In this document: one piece after another, positions 27,082 through 35,507 of the stretch | How the letters are laid out: each line of letters opens with the position of its first letter | Numbering within the stretch: the stretch's first letter is position 1 | From: Oscillibacter sp. | GTDB taxonomy: Bacteria > Bacillota > Clostridia > Oscillospirales > Oscillospiraceae | Length of the DNA stretch: 64,000 nucleotides | Direction: 5' to 3' | Assembly: GCA_017482345.1 (NCBI GenBank) | Contig: JAFUNB010000008.1 | Span: 1-64,000 of the forward strand | The notes under the pieces: model-generated | The model's input: the letters and a program-made list of their open reading frames with translations, nothing else | The model's database searches: none | What the model was told of the DNA's origin: nothing | Program-made: the position numbers and the translations under genes

Positions 27082-28203
27082 TTACTTGTAGGGATCGGCT
27101 GCGTCGCGCAGGCCGTCGCCCAGGAAGTTGAAGGCCAGAACGGCCAGGAACACGAAGATCATGGGGATCAGCTTCCAGCCATAGAACATGATGGTCTCCA
27201 GCTTGTTGGTCTCCTGCAGCAGCACGCCCCAGCTGGTGGCCGGAGAGCGCAGGCCCAGGCCCAGGAAGCTCAGGGTGGTCTCACCCACGATCAGGGAGGG
27301 GATGGTCAGGGTCATGTTGACGATGATGTAGCTGAGGAAGCTGGGGATCATGTGGCGGAGAACGATGGCGGAGGCAGGGGCGCCGGAGATGCGGGCCGCC
27401 ATGATGAAGTCCTCCTTCTTGATGGAGAAGAACTGGCTTCGCACCGTACGGGCCAGGTTGGGCCAGGAGATCAGCGACAGAATGATGGTCATGAGCATGA
27501 ACACCTGGGCGGGCTTCAATGTTGCGGGCAGAGCCGCGGACAGAGCCATCCACAAAGGCACGTTGGGGAAGGAGCGGACCACCTCGATGAGGCGCTGGAT
27601 CACGTTATCCACCCAGCCGCCGAAGTAGCCGGCCAGAGAGCCCATCAGCAATCCCAGCGCCACCGTCAGGATCATGCCCACCACGGGGATGAACAGGGAG
27701 ATCTGGGCACCCAGCACCACGCGGGAGAACAGGTCACGGCCCATGCCGTCGGTGCCGAACAGGAACACCTGGCCGTCGCCCTCCGCCTGGAACAGGTGGA
27801 TGTTGCAGGGGATCAGGCCCAGGATCTTATACTCGCCGCCCTTGTCGCCCTCGGCGAAGAAGTCGATGTGGCAGATCTTTTCCGTGTCCTCCACGAAGAT
27901 ATTCATGTAGGTCACGGGATCACGGTCGCGCTTGAGACCGTAGACAAAGGGGCCTTCCCACTCACCCTCGTGGAAGAAGTGGATGGGGGTGGGGCCGCAG
28001 TTCACATATTCGCCGGAGAACTGCTCCGTGCCCTGCGGGGCCACGAAGTTGCCGAAAATCGCGATGGTATAGAAGACGATCAGCAGAACCGCGCTGGCCA
28101 TGGCCAGCTTGTGCTTGCGGAACTTCTGGTACATGAGCTGCCATTGAGAGGCATAGTAGTAGCTGTCGTCCCGTTCTTTATTTTTCTTTTTAAACAAGGC
28201 CAT
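27082..28203 (-). CDS. oligopeptide-type ABC importer permease, OppC/DppC-like
   Basis: A 373-residue permease with an N-terminal membrane segment (about residues 36-55), a periplasm-side insert of about 100 residues, and a C-terminal BPD_transp_1 domain of five segments. The EAA-type loop (ATPase contact) is seen around ARISGAPASAIVLRHM. The extracellular insert is longer than in many OppC proteins. It starts 4 bp after the OppB-like stop and feeds the same complex. Confidence 0.92.
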   Translation of the reverse strand: MALFKKKNKERDDSYYYASQWQLMYQKFRKHKLAMASAVLLIVFYTIAIFGNFVAPQGTEQFSGEYVNCGPTPIHFFHEGEWEGPFVYGLKRDRDPVTYMNIFVEDTEKICHIDFFAEGDKGGEYKILGLIPCNIHLFQAEGDGQVFLFGTDGMGRDLFSRVVLGAQISLFIPVVGMILTVALGLLMGSLAGYFGGWVDNVIQRLIEVVRSFPNVPLWMALSAALPATLKPAQVFMLMTIILSLISWPNLARTVRSQFFSIKKEDFIMAARISGAPASAIVLRHMIPSFLSYIIVNMTLTIPSLIVGETTLSFLGLGLRSPATSWGVLLQETNKLETIMFYGWKLIPMIFVFLAVLAFNFLGDGLRDAADPYK

Positions 28204-28207
28204 AGTC

Positions 28208-29218
28208 TCACCCCTTCAGATACTCGCTGCGTGCTCTGGGATCCAGCCACGCCAGCAGCAGGTCGGAAATAAAGGTACCGAGGACGGTCATGATCGCCAT
28301 GAGGAACAGCCAGCTGCCGGCCAGATACATATCCTGGTCCAGCAGAGCCTCGTGCATGACGCGGCCCATGGAGGGCAGGTTCAGCACGATGGCCACGATG
28401 GTGGTGCCGGTGAAGATGTTCACCAGAGACCAGCCGATGGAGGAGGCCACGGGGTTCATGGCGGCGCGGACGCAGTACTTGTAACGGATGGCCTTTGCCT
28501 TCAGACCCTTGGCCCGGGCTGCCATCACATAGTTCTTGCCCAGCTCATCCAGCATCTGACCGCGCATGGTGCGCATCAGGGAGCAGGTGTTCATCAGACC
28601 GATGACCAGAATGGGGATCACGCTGTGCTTCATCAGGTCGATGAACTTGGCCATGGACCAGGCGGCGTTCTCCATGCCGGGAGAATACAGGCCCAGCATG
28701 GTGTTGCCCGTCAGCTTGAAGGAGATGAACATCAGGATGATGCCCATCAGGAAGTTGGGCACAGCCATGCCGATGAAGCCGATGGTGGTGAAGAGATAGT
28801 CGCCGACGGAGTACTGGTGCACGGCGCTGTAAATGCCGATGGGGATGGAGATGGCGTAAGTAAAGATCATGGTGACCAGAGAGAGCACCATGGTGGGCAC
28901 GATGTAAGCCTTGATGACGGAGGTCACGGGCATGGACAGCAGGAAGGAATAGCCGAAGTCACCGTGGAACACGATGTTGGAGATCCATTTCCAGTACTGC
29001 ACCACGAAGGGCTGGTCCAGACCGTAGTGGGCCTTCAGCTCGGCGATCAGCTCCGGAGAGACGGCCTCGCCGGCCTCTGCCATGCGGCCGATGTAGTTGG
29101 TCAGGAAGTCACCCGGCGGAAGGGTGATGATGAAAAACACCACAAAGGAGATCAAAAATACAGTCAGGATCATGGTTGCCAGCTTTCGCAAGGCAAACAT
29201 TAAGAAGTTTTTGTTCAT
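28208..29218 (-). CDS. oligopeptide-type ABC importer permease, OppB/DppB-like
   Basis: A 336-residue permease with six hydrophobic segments, the N-terminal FALRKLATMILTVFLISFVVF-like segment and the EAA-type loop ARAKGLKAKAIRYKYCVR. ATG 29218 is preceded by a weak GGGGAATG; a GTG at 29230 (12 nt upstream, in frame) is the alternative start. It lies 233 bp downstream of the lipoprotein gene across a stretch rich in inverted repeats. Confidence 0.9.
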   Translation of the reverse strand: MNKNFLMFALRKLATMILTVFLISFVVFFIITLPPGDFLTNYIGRMAEAGEAVSPELIAELKAHYGLDQPFVVQYWKWISNIVFHGDFGYSFLLSMPVTSVIKAYIVPTMVLSLVTMIFTYAISIPIGIYSAVHQYSVGDYLFTTIGFIGMAVPNFLMGIILMFISFKLTGNTMLGLYSPGMENAAWSMAKFIDLMKHSVIPILVIGLMNTCSLMRTMRGQMLDELGKNYVMAARAKGLKAKAIRYKYCVRAAMNPVASSIGWSLVNIFTGTTIVAIVLNLPSMGRVMHEALLDQDMYLAGSWLFLMAIMTVLGTFISDLLLAWLDPRARSEYLKG

Positions 29219-29451
29219 AACATTCCCCACTTTATACTATTTTCTGATAAAACTCTTTCTTCTGAGCTTATCAGAACGTTCGATACCTATACGCTGCGCG
29301 TCTCGCCTGCGCTTCGACGCGCCACGCGCCCGGAAAGCGTCTTATCAGAGACTAGTAAAAATTTTTTCGGATAAGAAGTGCCAGCCAACAGCCAAGCAGG
29401 CTGTTGGCTGGCAGCAAGTTCATTCAGGTGTCAATCAACAAATGCTGTTGA
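29219..29451. repeat. intergenic region with several stem-loops between importer lipoprotein and permease
   Basis: Four inverted repeats are visible: 29433-29440 with 29446-29453 (8 bp, at the lipoprotein stop), 29380-29391 with 29401-29412 (12 bp perfect, 9-nt loop), 29296-29302 with 29316-29322, and 29242-29250 with 29268-29276 (9 bp). No stem is followed at once by a minus-strand T-run. The arrangement would let the lipoprotein mRNA be made or kept in excess of the permease mRNA. No gene is seen here. Confidence 0.6.
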
Positions 29452-31521
29452 TTACTGCTCCATGAACCAGGTGTAGGGCTTGGCGTTGCCGTAGAAGCGC
29501 AGCTCGTCGCAGGAGATATGGTCGGCGTCGAAGTTCTTGACGTCGTTGCCCAGAGCGGTGTACTTGCTGGTAACGCTCAGGTAGCCAACGATCCAGGTGT
29601 TGTCCAGGTGGCTCTGCAGGAAGGCCTCACCGACAGCCTCGGCGGTCTCCATGGTAGCGGCGGTGGACAGCTCCTTGGTCAGGTTGACGATCTCTTCCAT
29701 CTCGCTGCCGGCGGCGGGAGTCATGGGCTCAGCGTGCTCCAGACCATACTTGCCGACCCAGGTGCAGATGTTGCGGTTGGCGCCGACACGGTCAGGACGG
29801 ACGTAGGGGTTGAACACGTTCAGGTTCTCCTCGTACAGGGCCATGATCTCGTTGCCGTTGGTGACCTTCTGCTGACGGGTGTTACGGGCGGTGTTGGTGA
29901 TCTCGATCAGCTGGATGCCGATCTCCTTGTAGTACTGAGCCATCAGAGCGATTGCCTCAGCGGAGTTGCACTTCTCGTGGCCCTCCAGGTTGATCAGGAC
30001 GGGCTTGCCGGCGTTGGCGCCGGAGGTGAAGGTACGGTAGCCGTCGGCGTTGCGGTCGTTGGAGATCATCTCGATGCCGTCCAGCAGGGCGTTGGCGGCG
30101 GCGGGATCATACTCGGTCCACTTCTCGCGGGCGCCCTCGATGAACTGGGCGGTACCGGCGGGAGCGGCAGCCTGAGCGGGCTCAGCCAGGCCGGCGTACA
30201 GGATCTCGTTCATCTCGTTGCGGTCAACGGCGATGGACAGGGCATGACGGAAGTCGATGTTGGCGAACAGCTCAGCGTACTGAGGATCCTTGTAGGACTG
30301 GTTCAGCTCGATGGAGCAGGAAGTCCAGTTGGGCTGGACGCTGGAGTACACGGTGTAATCACCCATGGCCTCGCCGGCCTTGTAGGTGGGGAAGTCACCC
30401 ACGTCGACGGAAGCCATATCCAGGTTGCCGGCGATCATTTCCTGAGAATACAGGGCGTTGTCCATGGTCACCATCTCGACAGTGTCGATGTAAGGCAGCT
30501 GGCGGCCCTCGGCGTCGGTCTTCCAGAAGTAGGGGTTGCGGACGAAGACGTAGGTCTGGTCGGTCTTCTCAGAGTCCATGGTCCATGCACGCAGAGTGGG
30601 ACGATCCTTGTAGCTCCAGTACATGTAGCCGAGCTGGTTACCCAGCTGGGTGTAGTCGTCGAAGGTGAAGCGGGCGTTGCGGGCAGCAGCGTTGGCAACA
30701 GCCTCTTCCTCGGTGACGGCGGTCAGGCCGGCGCCGCCCAGAACGTCGTGGGACAGGCCGGTCCAGTGCTCAACAGAGGTATCATAGGCAACGATGTCCT
30801 TGTACCAGTGCTTGGGAGCGAACATCCACTTGTTGTCGATGGCGATGTTCTGCAGGATCAGGGGCTTGGGAGCGTACAGCTGGATCTGAACGGTGTAGTC
30901 GTCCACCACGGTGACGATGGCGGGCTTGGTCACGCCGTCAGCGGGATCGGTGGTCTTGTACCAGTTGTAGGTGGTGCCGTTGTAACCGGAGACGATCTTG
31001 TTCTCCTCGGTGAAATCGGTGACCAGCATGTAGTTGTAGTAGAAAGCCACGTCGTGAGCGGTGAAGGGCTCGCCGTCGGACCACTTCATGCCTTCGCGCA
31101 GGTAGATGGTGTAGACCAGGCCGTCATCGCTGACGTCATAGCCCTTGGCAACGTTGGGGGTGACGCCGCCGTCCTCGGTCAGACGGAACAGGGGCTCCTC
31201 AGTGAAGGGACCGTAGTCCCACTCGCCGCCGTTGTTGCGGCGCAGGGTGCCGCCGTACTGGGGGTTCTCAGGGGTCTTGTCGGTCTCGACCATGATGTCG
31301 GCTGCCACAGGCAGACGCTCGCTCAGCTCGGGCAGAGAACCGGCTGCGACCAGCTCTGCCAGCATGGGGGATTCTTTGACGATCTCCACCTCAGCAGGGG
31401 TCTCAGCGGGAGTCTCGGCGGGAGTCTCAGCAGGAGTCTCTTCCTTGCCGCCGCAGCCGGCCAGGATGCCGGCAGTCATGATCAATGCGAGGGAAAGCGC
31501 CAGGAATTTTTTCAGTTTCAT
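29452..31521 (-). CDS. ABC importer substrate-binding lipoprotein, SBP_bac_5 family
   Basis: A 689-residue cluster C (OppA/DppA-type) binding protein. It has an N-terminal Lys-rich signal peptide and the lipobox LAGC with lipidated C23, then a PAET repeat linker (about residues 29-43) and the large bilobal domain with YTIYLREGMKWSDGEPFTAHD (split signature of the family). ATG 31521 is 9 nt after GGAGG; an in-frame TTG at 31536 precedes the ribosome site. It is the specificity subunit of the importer downstream. Given the sulfatases and mannosidases around it, the ligand may be a sulfated mannoside (inference), although most relatives bind peptides. Confidence 0.92.
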   Translation of the reverse strand: MKLKKFLALSLALIMTAGILAGCGGKEETPAETPAETPAETPAEVEIVKESPMLAELVAAGSLPELSERLPVAADIMVETDKTPENPQYGGTLRRNNGGEWDYGPFTEEPLFRLTEDGGVTPNVAKGYDVSDDGLVYTIYLREGMKWSDGEPFTAHDVAFYYNYMLVTDFTEENKIVSGYNGTTYNWYKTTDPADGVTKPAIVTVVDDYTVQIQLYAPKPLILQNIAIDNKWMFAPKHWYKDIVAYDTSVEHWTGLSHDVLGGAGLTAVTEEEAVANAAARNARFTFDDYTQLGNQLGYMYWSYKDRPTLRAWTMDSEKTDQTYVFVRNPYFWKTDAEGRQLPYIDTVEMVTMDNALYSQEMIAGNLDMASVDVGDFPTYKAGEAMGDYTVYSSVQPNWTSCSIELNQSYKDPQYAELFANIDFRHALSIAVDRNEMNEILYAGLAEPAQAAAPAGTAQFIEGAREKWTEYDPAAANALLDGIEMISNDRNADGYRTFTSGANAGKPVLINLEGHEKCNSAEAIALMAQYYKEIGIQLIEITNTARNTRQQKVTNGNEIMALYEENLNVFNPYVRPDRVGANRNICTWVGKYGLEHAEPMTPAAGSEMEEIVNLTKELSTAATMETAEAVGEAFLQSHLDNTWIVGYLSVTSKYTALGNDVKNFDADHISCDELRFYGNAKPYTWFMEQ

Positions 31522-31614
31522 CACTTTTTCCTCCAATTGATTTTATTCCAATATCCGTCCTTCGGACTGATCCGGGCCGGTTATTGACTGAAAAGAATAG
31601 GTCACGCGGTTTGA

Positions 31615-32958
31615 TCAGGTGGTGCTCTTGTAGGCCTGGGCGAATTTCTTGTCCCAGTTTGCCTCGAGACCGGCGCGCCAGGACAAAGCCTTTTCCTTCA
31701 GCTCCGCCGTCAGCTCGGGCATTTCGTTTGCCAGGTTGGTGGTCTCGCTGGGGTCCACGGACAGGTCAGACAGGAACACGGGATCCTGGGGAGGCTCGCC
31801 CTCCACCAGCTGGCCGTCCAGCACCAGCTTGTAGTTGCCGCGACGGACCGCCGTCTGCATCTCCATCTCCCAGAAGATCTCCTCGTGAGGCGTCTTGGCG
31901 CCGCTCATCAGCACGTCGGAGATATCCAGACCGTCCAGCTCGTACTTGGCGGGATCGCCGCCGGCCATGGTCAGCAGCGTGGGGAACACGTCCATGGCGG
32001 CGCAGGGCTCGTCGATGACCTGACCGGCAGGAATGTGGCCGGGCCAGCTGAAGATGCCGGGAACGCGGATGCCGCCCTCGAACAGGCTGAACTTGTGGCC
32101 CTTCAGGCTGCCGGGCAGACCACCGTAATAGGGATCGCTGCGGCCGTCCATCCAGTTGCGGGACTCGCGGGAGGGGCCGTTGTCACTCTGGAAGAACACG
32201 ACCGTATCCTCCAGAATCCCCAGACGCTTCAGCTCATCAGTGATGGCGCCCACGCCGTCGTCCACGGCGCTGAGCATGGCCGCCATGATGCGGCGGTCCT
32301 CCGGCAGATGGGGGAAGCGGTCGATGTACTTCTTAGGGGCGTGCATGGGATAGTGGGGGGCGTTGTAGGCCACATACAGGAAGAAGGGCTCCTCCGCCTC
32401 GTTCATCTCGCGGATCTTCTTCACGGCGCGGTCGGTGACCATCTCCGTGAAGTACTTGCCGTTGTCATAGAGCTCCTGGCCGTTCTCCCACAGGTCGTGG
32501 GTGGGGTTGGTGCGGCCATCAGCCATGGACCAGTAGAAAATATGGGAATAGTAGTCGATACAGCCGGCCATGAAGCCATAGAAATAGTCAAAGCCGTTCT
32601 GGTTGGGGCGGCACCGCTCATCCAGTCCCAGATGCCACTTGCCCACCATGGCGGTCTGATAGCCCAGATCCTTCACCGCCGCGGCGATGGTAGGCGTTTC
32701 GGGAGTCAGGCCGGTGGCCTTGCGGTGGCCGGCCAGAATGGCACGCACACCGGCGTTTCCGGGGTAGCGGCCCGTCAGCAGGGACGCGCGGGACGGCGAA
32801 CACACCGGACTGTTGGAGTACCAGTTGGTAAACCGGGCGCCTCCCGTTGCCAGCTCATCGATGTGGGGGGTCAAAAAGTCGGTGGTTCCCATACAGGACA
32901 GATCGCCGTATCCTTGGTCATCGGTCATGAATACAATAAAGTTGGGTCTGCGGCTCAT
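31615..32958 (-). CDS. sulfatase, Cys-type, cytoplasmic
   Basis: A 447-residue type I sulfatase with formylglycine site C53-S-P-S-R (NSPVCSPSRASLLTG), metal ligands in FMTDDQGYGD (residues 10-19) and FFQSDNGPS (about 254-262), and the substrate-site lysine in VGKWHLG. No signal peptide. It is the first gene of the catabolic island, directly behind a promoter and operator facing the LacI-type regulator, and is followed by the importer lipoprotein 93 bp downstream. It differs strongly from the sulfatase at 18936, so the two probably remove sulfate from different positions (inference). Confidence 0.93.
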   Translation of the reverse strand: MSRRPNFIVFMTDDQGYGDLSCMGTTDFLTPHIDELATGGARFTNWYSNSPVCSPSRASLLTGRYPGNAGVRAILAGHRKATGLTPETPTIAAAVKDLGYQTAMVGKWHLGLDERCRPNQNGFDYFYGFMAGCIDYYSHIFYWSMADGRTNPTHDLWENGQELYDNGKYFTEMVTDRAVKKIREMNEAEEPFFLYVAYNAPHYPMHAPKKYIDRFPHLPEDRRIMAAMLSAVDDGVGAITDELKRLGILEDTVVFFQSDNGPSRESRNWMDGRSDPYYGGLPGSLKGHKFSLFEGGIRVPGIFSWPGHIPAGQVIDEPCAAMDVFPTLLTMAGGDPAKYELDGLDISDVLMSGAKTPHEEIFWEMEMQTAVRRGNYKLVLDGQLVEGEPPQDPVFLSDLSVDPSETTNLANEMPELTAELKEKALSWRAGLEANWDKKFAQAYKSTT

Positions 32959-33068
32959 CTCACCTCATCCTCTCCTGCGGCAGGAAAATCGTTTGCGTTC
33001 CATTTCCTGCCATCCGTAATTTGTGCAGATCTATCATTGCGTGCCGTGTGCCGTGCATGTGCACATTT

Positions 33069-33086
33069 TGCGTGCCCGAGCACGCA
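33069..33086. promoter_or_regulatory. operator-like palindrome at the sulfatase operon start
   Basis: TGCGTGC, 4 nt, GCACGCA: a perfect inverted repeat covering about +1 to +18 of the predicted minus-strand transcript. The same arrangement, with one base changed, lies at the regulator's own start (33246-33263). A further GTGC-rich cluster (33037-33064) follows downstream. Confidence 0.7.
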
Positions 33087-33092
33087 CGCCAC

Positions 33093-33121
33093 AAAATACC
33101 TCACACATTTAACGGTAACAA
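33093..33121 (-). promoter_or_regulatory. predicted promoter of the sulfatase/importer operon
   Basis: Minus strand TTGTTA (33116-33121), 17-bp spacer, TATTTT (33093-33098). The expected start near 33086 falls on the edge of the palindrome, and the leader to the sulfatase ATG is about 130 nt. Confidence 0.6.
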
Positions 33122-33213
33122 ATTCCACAGTATATGTAAAGACCAAATTTGTGCCGAAAAACTAATTTCTAACATTTTGTCAAATTTATTTTTGGTTTTT
33201 TGTGCAGAATCAT

Positions 33214-33242
33214 TTGACTTTTGGAAGAATCTGGTGTATTCT
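33214..33242 (+). promoter_or_regulatory. predicted promoter of the LacI-type regulator
   Basis: TTGACT (33214-33219), 17-bp spacer, TATTCT (33237-33242); expected start near 33249. Confidence 0.75.
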
Positions 33243-33245
33243 ATA

Positions 33246-33263
33246 TGTGTGCACAGGCACGCA
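33246..33263. promoter_or_regulatory. operator-like palindrome at the regulator's own start
   Basis: TGTGTGC, 4 nt, GCACGCA (six of seven positions symmetrical), covering about -3 to +15 of the regulator transcript. Its sharing of half-sites with 33069-33086 suggests one protein binds both, giving autoregulation. Confidence 0.7.
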
Positions 33264-33283
33264 ACCAGAAAGGAGATTTCGAT

Positions 33284-34318
33284 ATGGCTCTTACCATCCG
33301 TGATATCGCAAAACTGGCCGGTGTGTCCCGGGGCACCGTGGACCGCGTGCTGCACAACCGGGGCCGAGTCGACCCGGAAGTGGAGCAGCGCATCAAGGCC
33401 ATCGTCCGGGAGTGCAATTACCAGCCCTCCCGCGCCGCCCAGCAGCTGTCCATGCGCAAGCAGAAGCTGCGCATCGGCTTCCTCTCCCGCATCGACCAGA
33501 ACGGCTTCTGGTCCATTGTCATCCGCAGCGCCGACAAGGCCGAGCGGGAACTGGCGGAATACGGCATCACCATCGAAAAGCGCTATTTTGACTACTGCCG
33601 TCCGGAGACCCAGCTGGAGATGATCAACGAGCTGGTAGCAATGGATATCTCCGCCCTGGTCATCGTGCCGCTGGACGACCCCCTCATCCGCCAGCGGCTG
33701 CAGGAGCTGGACCAGCAGGGCATCGTGGTGATCCTGCTGCAGTCTGAGATTTCCGGCTTCTCCCCCTTCTGCTACATCGGAAGCGACTATTACATCGGCG
33801 GCCGCACCGCAGCCGGTCTGCTGCACAACTTCACTGCCGGCCGCCCTTCCCAGATCCTGCTGCTCAACGGCAGCAAATACCTCTCCAGCCATCGTCTGCG
33901 CCGCAGCGGTTTCCTGGACGAGCTGGATGCCTACCACACGCCTCACGAGTTGATCGAGAGCGGTGATATCACCAGCGACCCGGAATACGCCTATCATCAG
34001 GCCCGCAAGCAGCTGGAGGCCCATCCGGAGATCACCGCCGTCTACACGGTGCCCGACAGCGCCGCCGCCGTCAGCCGTGCCATCCGGGACATGGGCCGCA
34101 TCGGCCAGATCACCCACATCGGCTTCGGCATGACAGACTCCACCCGCCCCTGTATTCTGGATGGCTCTCTCAGCGCCAGCATCGGCCATCGCGCCGAGCA
34201 GCAGGGCTATCTCCCCTTCTCCATTCTGCTGGAGTACTTCATCAGCGGCCAGATCCCCGGGGAGCGCCGGATCCTGATGCTCAACGATATTTTCATCAAG
34301 CAGAACAGCGTGTTCTGA
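33284..34318 (+). CDS. LacI-family transcriptional regulator
   Basis: A 344-residue LacI-family repressor: helix-turn-helix and hinge at residues 1-60 (TIRDIAKLAGVSRGTVDRVLHNRGRVD is the expected start), then a periplasmic-binding-protein-like effector domain (FLSRIDQNGFWSIVIRSADKAE). ATG 33284 has AAGGAG 8 nt upstream; the longer reading frame from 33221 crosses the promoter and is rejected. It is divergent from the sulfatase/importer/mannosidase island and most likely represses it until a sugar ligand binds (inference from position and operators). Confidence 0.93.
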   Translation: MALTIRDIAKLAGVSRGTVDRVLHNRGRVDPEVEQRIKAIVRECNYQPSRAAQQLSMRKQKLRIGFLSRIDQNGFWSIVIRSADKAERELAEYGITIEKRYFDYCRPETQLEMINELVAMDISALVIVPLDDPLIRQRLQELDQQGIVVILLQSEISGFSPFCYIGSDYYIGGRTAAGLLHNFTAGRPSQILLLNGSKYLSSHRLRRSGFLDELDAYHTPHELIESGDITSDPEYAYHQARKQLEAHPEITAVYTVPDSAAAVSRAIRDMGRIGQITHIGFGMTDSTRPCILDGSLSASIGHRAEQQGYLPFSILLEYFISGQIPGERRILMLNDIFIKQNSVF

Positions 34319-34323
34319 GTCAG

Positions 34324-34352
34324 AAAAACCACGTCCGGCGGACGTGGTTTTT
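34324..34352 (+). terminator. intrinsic terminator of the LacI-type gene
   Basis: A perfect 13-bp stem (34324-34336 with 34340-34352, 3-nt loop) running into T residues. Confidence 0.9.
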
Positions 34353-34363
34353 TTGCGGAACGG

Positions 34364-34392
34364 TTGTTTTTTCGTCCTGTACATTCTATAAT
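34364..34392 (+). promoter_or_regulatory. predicted promoter of the aldo/keto reductase
   Basis: TTGTTT (34364-34369), 17-bp spacer, perfect TATAAT (34387-34392). Confidence 0.7.
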
Positions 34393-34447
34393 CAAAATAA
34401 GCAATTCAATACCCCTGCATCCGCAGGAGATTACGGAGGAAAACATC

Positions 34448-35455
34448 GTGGAATATCGTATTTTGGGTAAAACCGGTCTGAAAATTTCCCGCGTGGGCCT
34501 GGGCGGCATCCCCATCCAGCGCATCGACGCCGCCGGCACCAAGGTGCTGATGCATCACCTGATGGAACAGGGCGTCAATTTCGTGGACTCCGCCCGGGGC
34601 TATTCCGTCAGCGAGGCCTATCTGGGCGAGGCCCTGGAGGGCATCCGGGACAAATTCGTTCTGGCCACCAAGACCATGGCCCGCACCCGCGAAGGCATGG
34701 CCCAGGACATTGAGACCAGCCTGAAAAACTTCCGCACCGACTACATCGACCTGTACCAGTGCCACAACCCCAGCCTGAAGGATCTGGACACCATCATCGG
34801 CGAGGGCGGCGCGCTGGAGGCCCTGCTGGAGGCCAAGGCCGCCGGCAAGATCGGCCACATCGGCGTCACCGCCCACTCCCCCGCCGTGTTCGAGCGGGCG
34901 CTGGAGCTGGACTGGGTGGAGACCGTCATGTTCCCCTACAACATCGTGGAGACCCAGGCCGAGGAGCTGATCCGCAAGGCCGCTGAGAAAAACGTGGGCT
35001 TCATCTCCATGAAACCCATCGCCGGCGGCGCCATTGAGGACGCGGCTCTGGCCATGCGCTATCAGGTCAGCAACCCCGACGTCACCGTCATCATCCCCGG
35101 CATGGCCGATCTGGCCGAGGCCGACTGCAACATCGCCGCCGCGGCGGACACCTCTCCCCTCACCGCCGAGGAGCAGGAGAAGTGCCAGGCCATCCGCCAG
35201 CAGCTGGGCTCCCAGTTCTGCCGCCGCTGCAACTACTGCGCCCCCTGCACCGTGGGCATCCACATCCCCAGCGTGTTCGTGTTCCAGGGCTATGTGAACC
35301 GCTACGGTCTGGGCGAGTGGGCCACCGCCCGCTACAACGCCATGGCCGTCAAGCCCTCCGCCTGCATCGACTGCGGCGTGTGCGAGACCCGCTGCCCCTA
35401 TCAGCTGCCCATCCGGGAGATGCTGAAAAAGGCTGTGTCCGAATTCGGCCAGTAA
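34448..35455 (+). CDS. aldo/keto reductase with C-terminal 4Fe-4S ferredoxin-like domain
   Basis: A 335-residue protein. Residues 1-260 form an aldo/keto reductase TIM barrel (FVDSARGYSVSEAYLGEAL, DYIDLYQCHNPS, VTAHSP). The C-terminal part holds two cysteine groups: CRRCNYCAPC (about 258-267) and CIDCGVCETRCPY (about 308-320), as in ferredoxin-like AKRs of anaerobes. The usual catalytic Tyr position is Y in SARGYS. The start is GTG 34448, 8 nt after GGAGG. The substrate is unknown; the clusters suggest electrons may come from or go to ferredoxin. It stands alone between its promoter and terminator. Confidence 0.9.
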   Translation: MEYRILGKTGLKISRVGLGGIPIQRIDAAGTKVLMHHLMEQGVNFVDSARGYSVSEAYLGEALEGIRDKFVLATKTMARTREGMAQDIETSLKNFRTDYIDLYQCHNPSLKDLDTIIGEGGALEALLEAKAAGKIGHIGVTAHSPAVFERALELDWVETVMFPYNIVETQAEELIRKAAEKNVGFISMKPIAGGAIEDAALAMRYQVSNPDVTVIIPGMADLAEADCNIAAAADTSPLTAEEQEKCQAIRQQLGSQFCRRCNYCAPCTVGIHIPSVFVFQGYVNRYGLGEWATARYNAMAVKPSACIDCGVCETRCPYQLPIREMLKKAVSEFGQ

Positions 35456-35469
35456 CCGTACATCCCAAC

Positions 35470-35502
35470 AAAAAATCCGCTGCGATACGCAGCGGATTTT
35501 TT
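35470..35502. terminator. bidirectional intrinsic terminator
   Basis: A perfect 15-bp stem (35470-35484 with 35488-35502, 3-nt loop) with A and T runs, between the convergent aldo/keto reductase and DUF815 ATPase genes. Confidence 0.92.
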
Positions 35503-35507
35503 CTTCG

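Noticed and set aside
31386..31440. Short tandem DNA repeats as a CRISPR or mobile element (also at 56517-56570)
   Set aside because: They are in-frame codons for the PAET linkers of two lipoproteins, with no spacers or flanking cas or transposase genes.
33221..33283. A longer start for the LacI-type regulator
   Set aside because: It would begin inside the promoter spacer, before the predicted transcription start; the ATG at 33284 has a good ribosome site and begins the helix-turn-helix as in the family.
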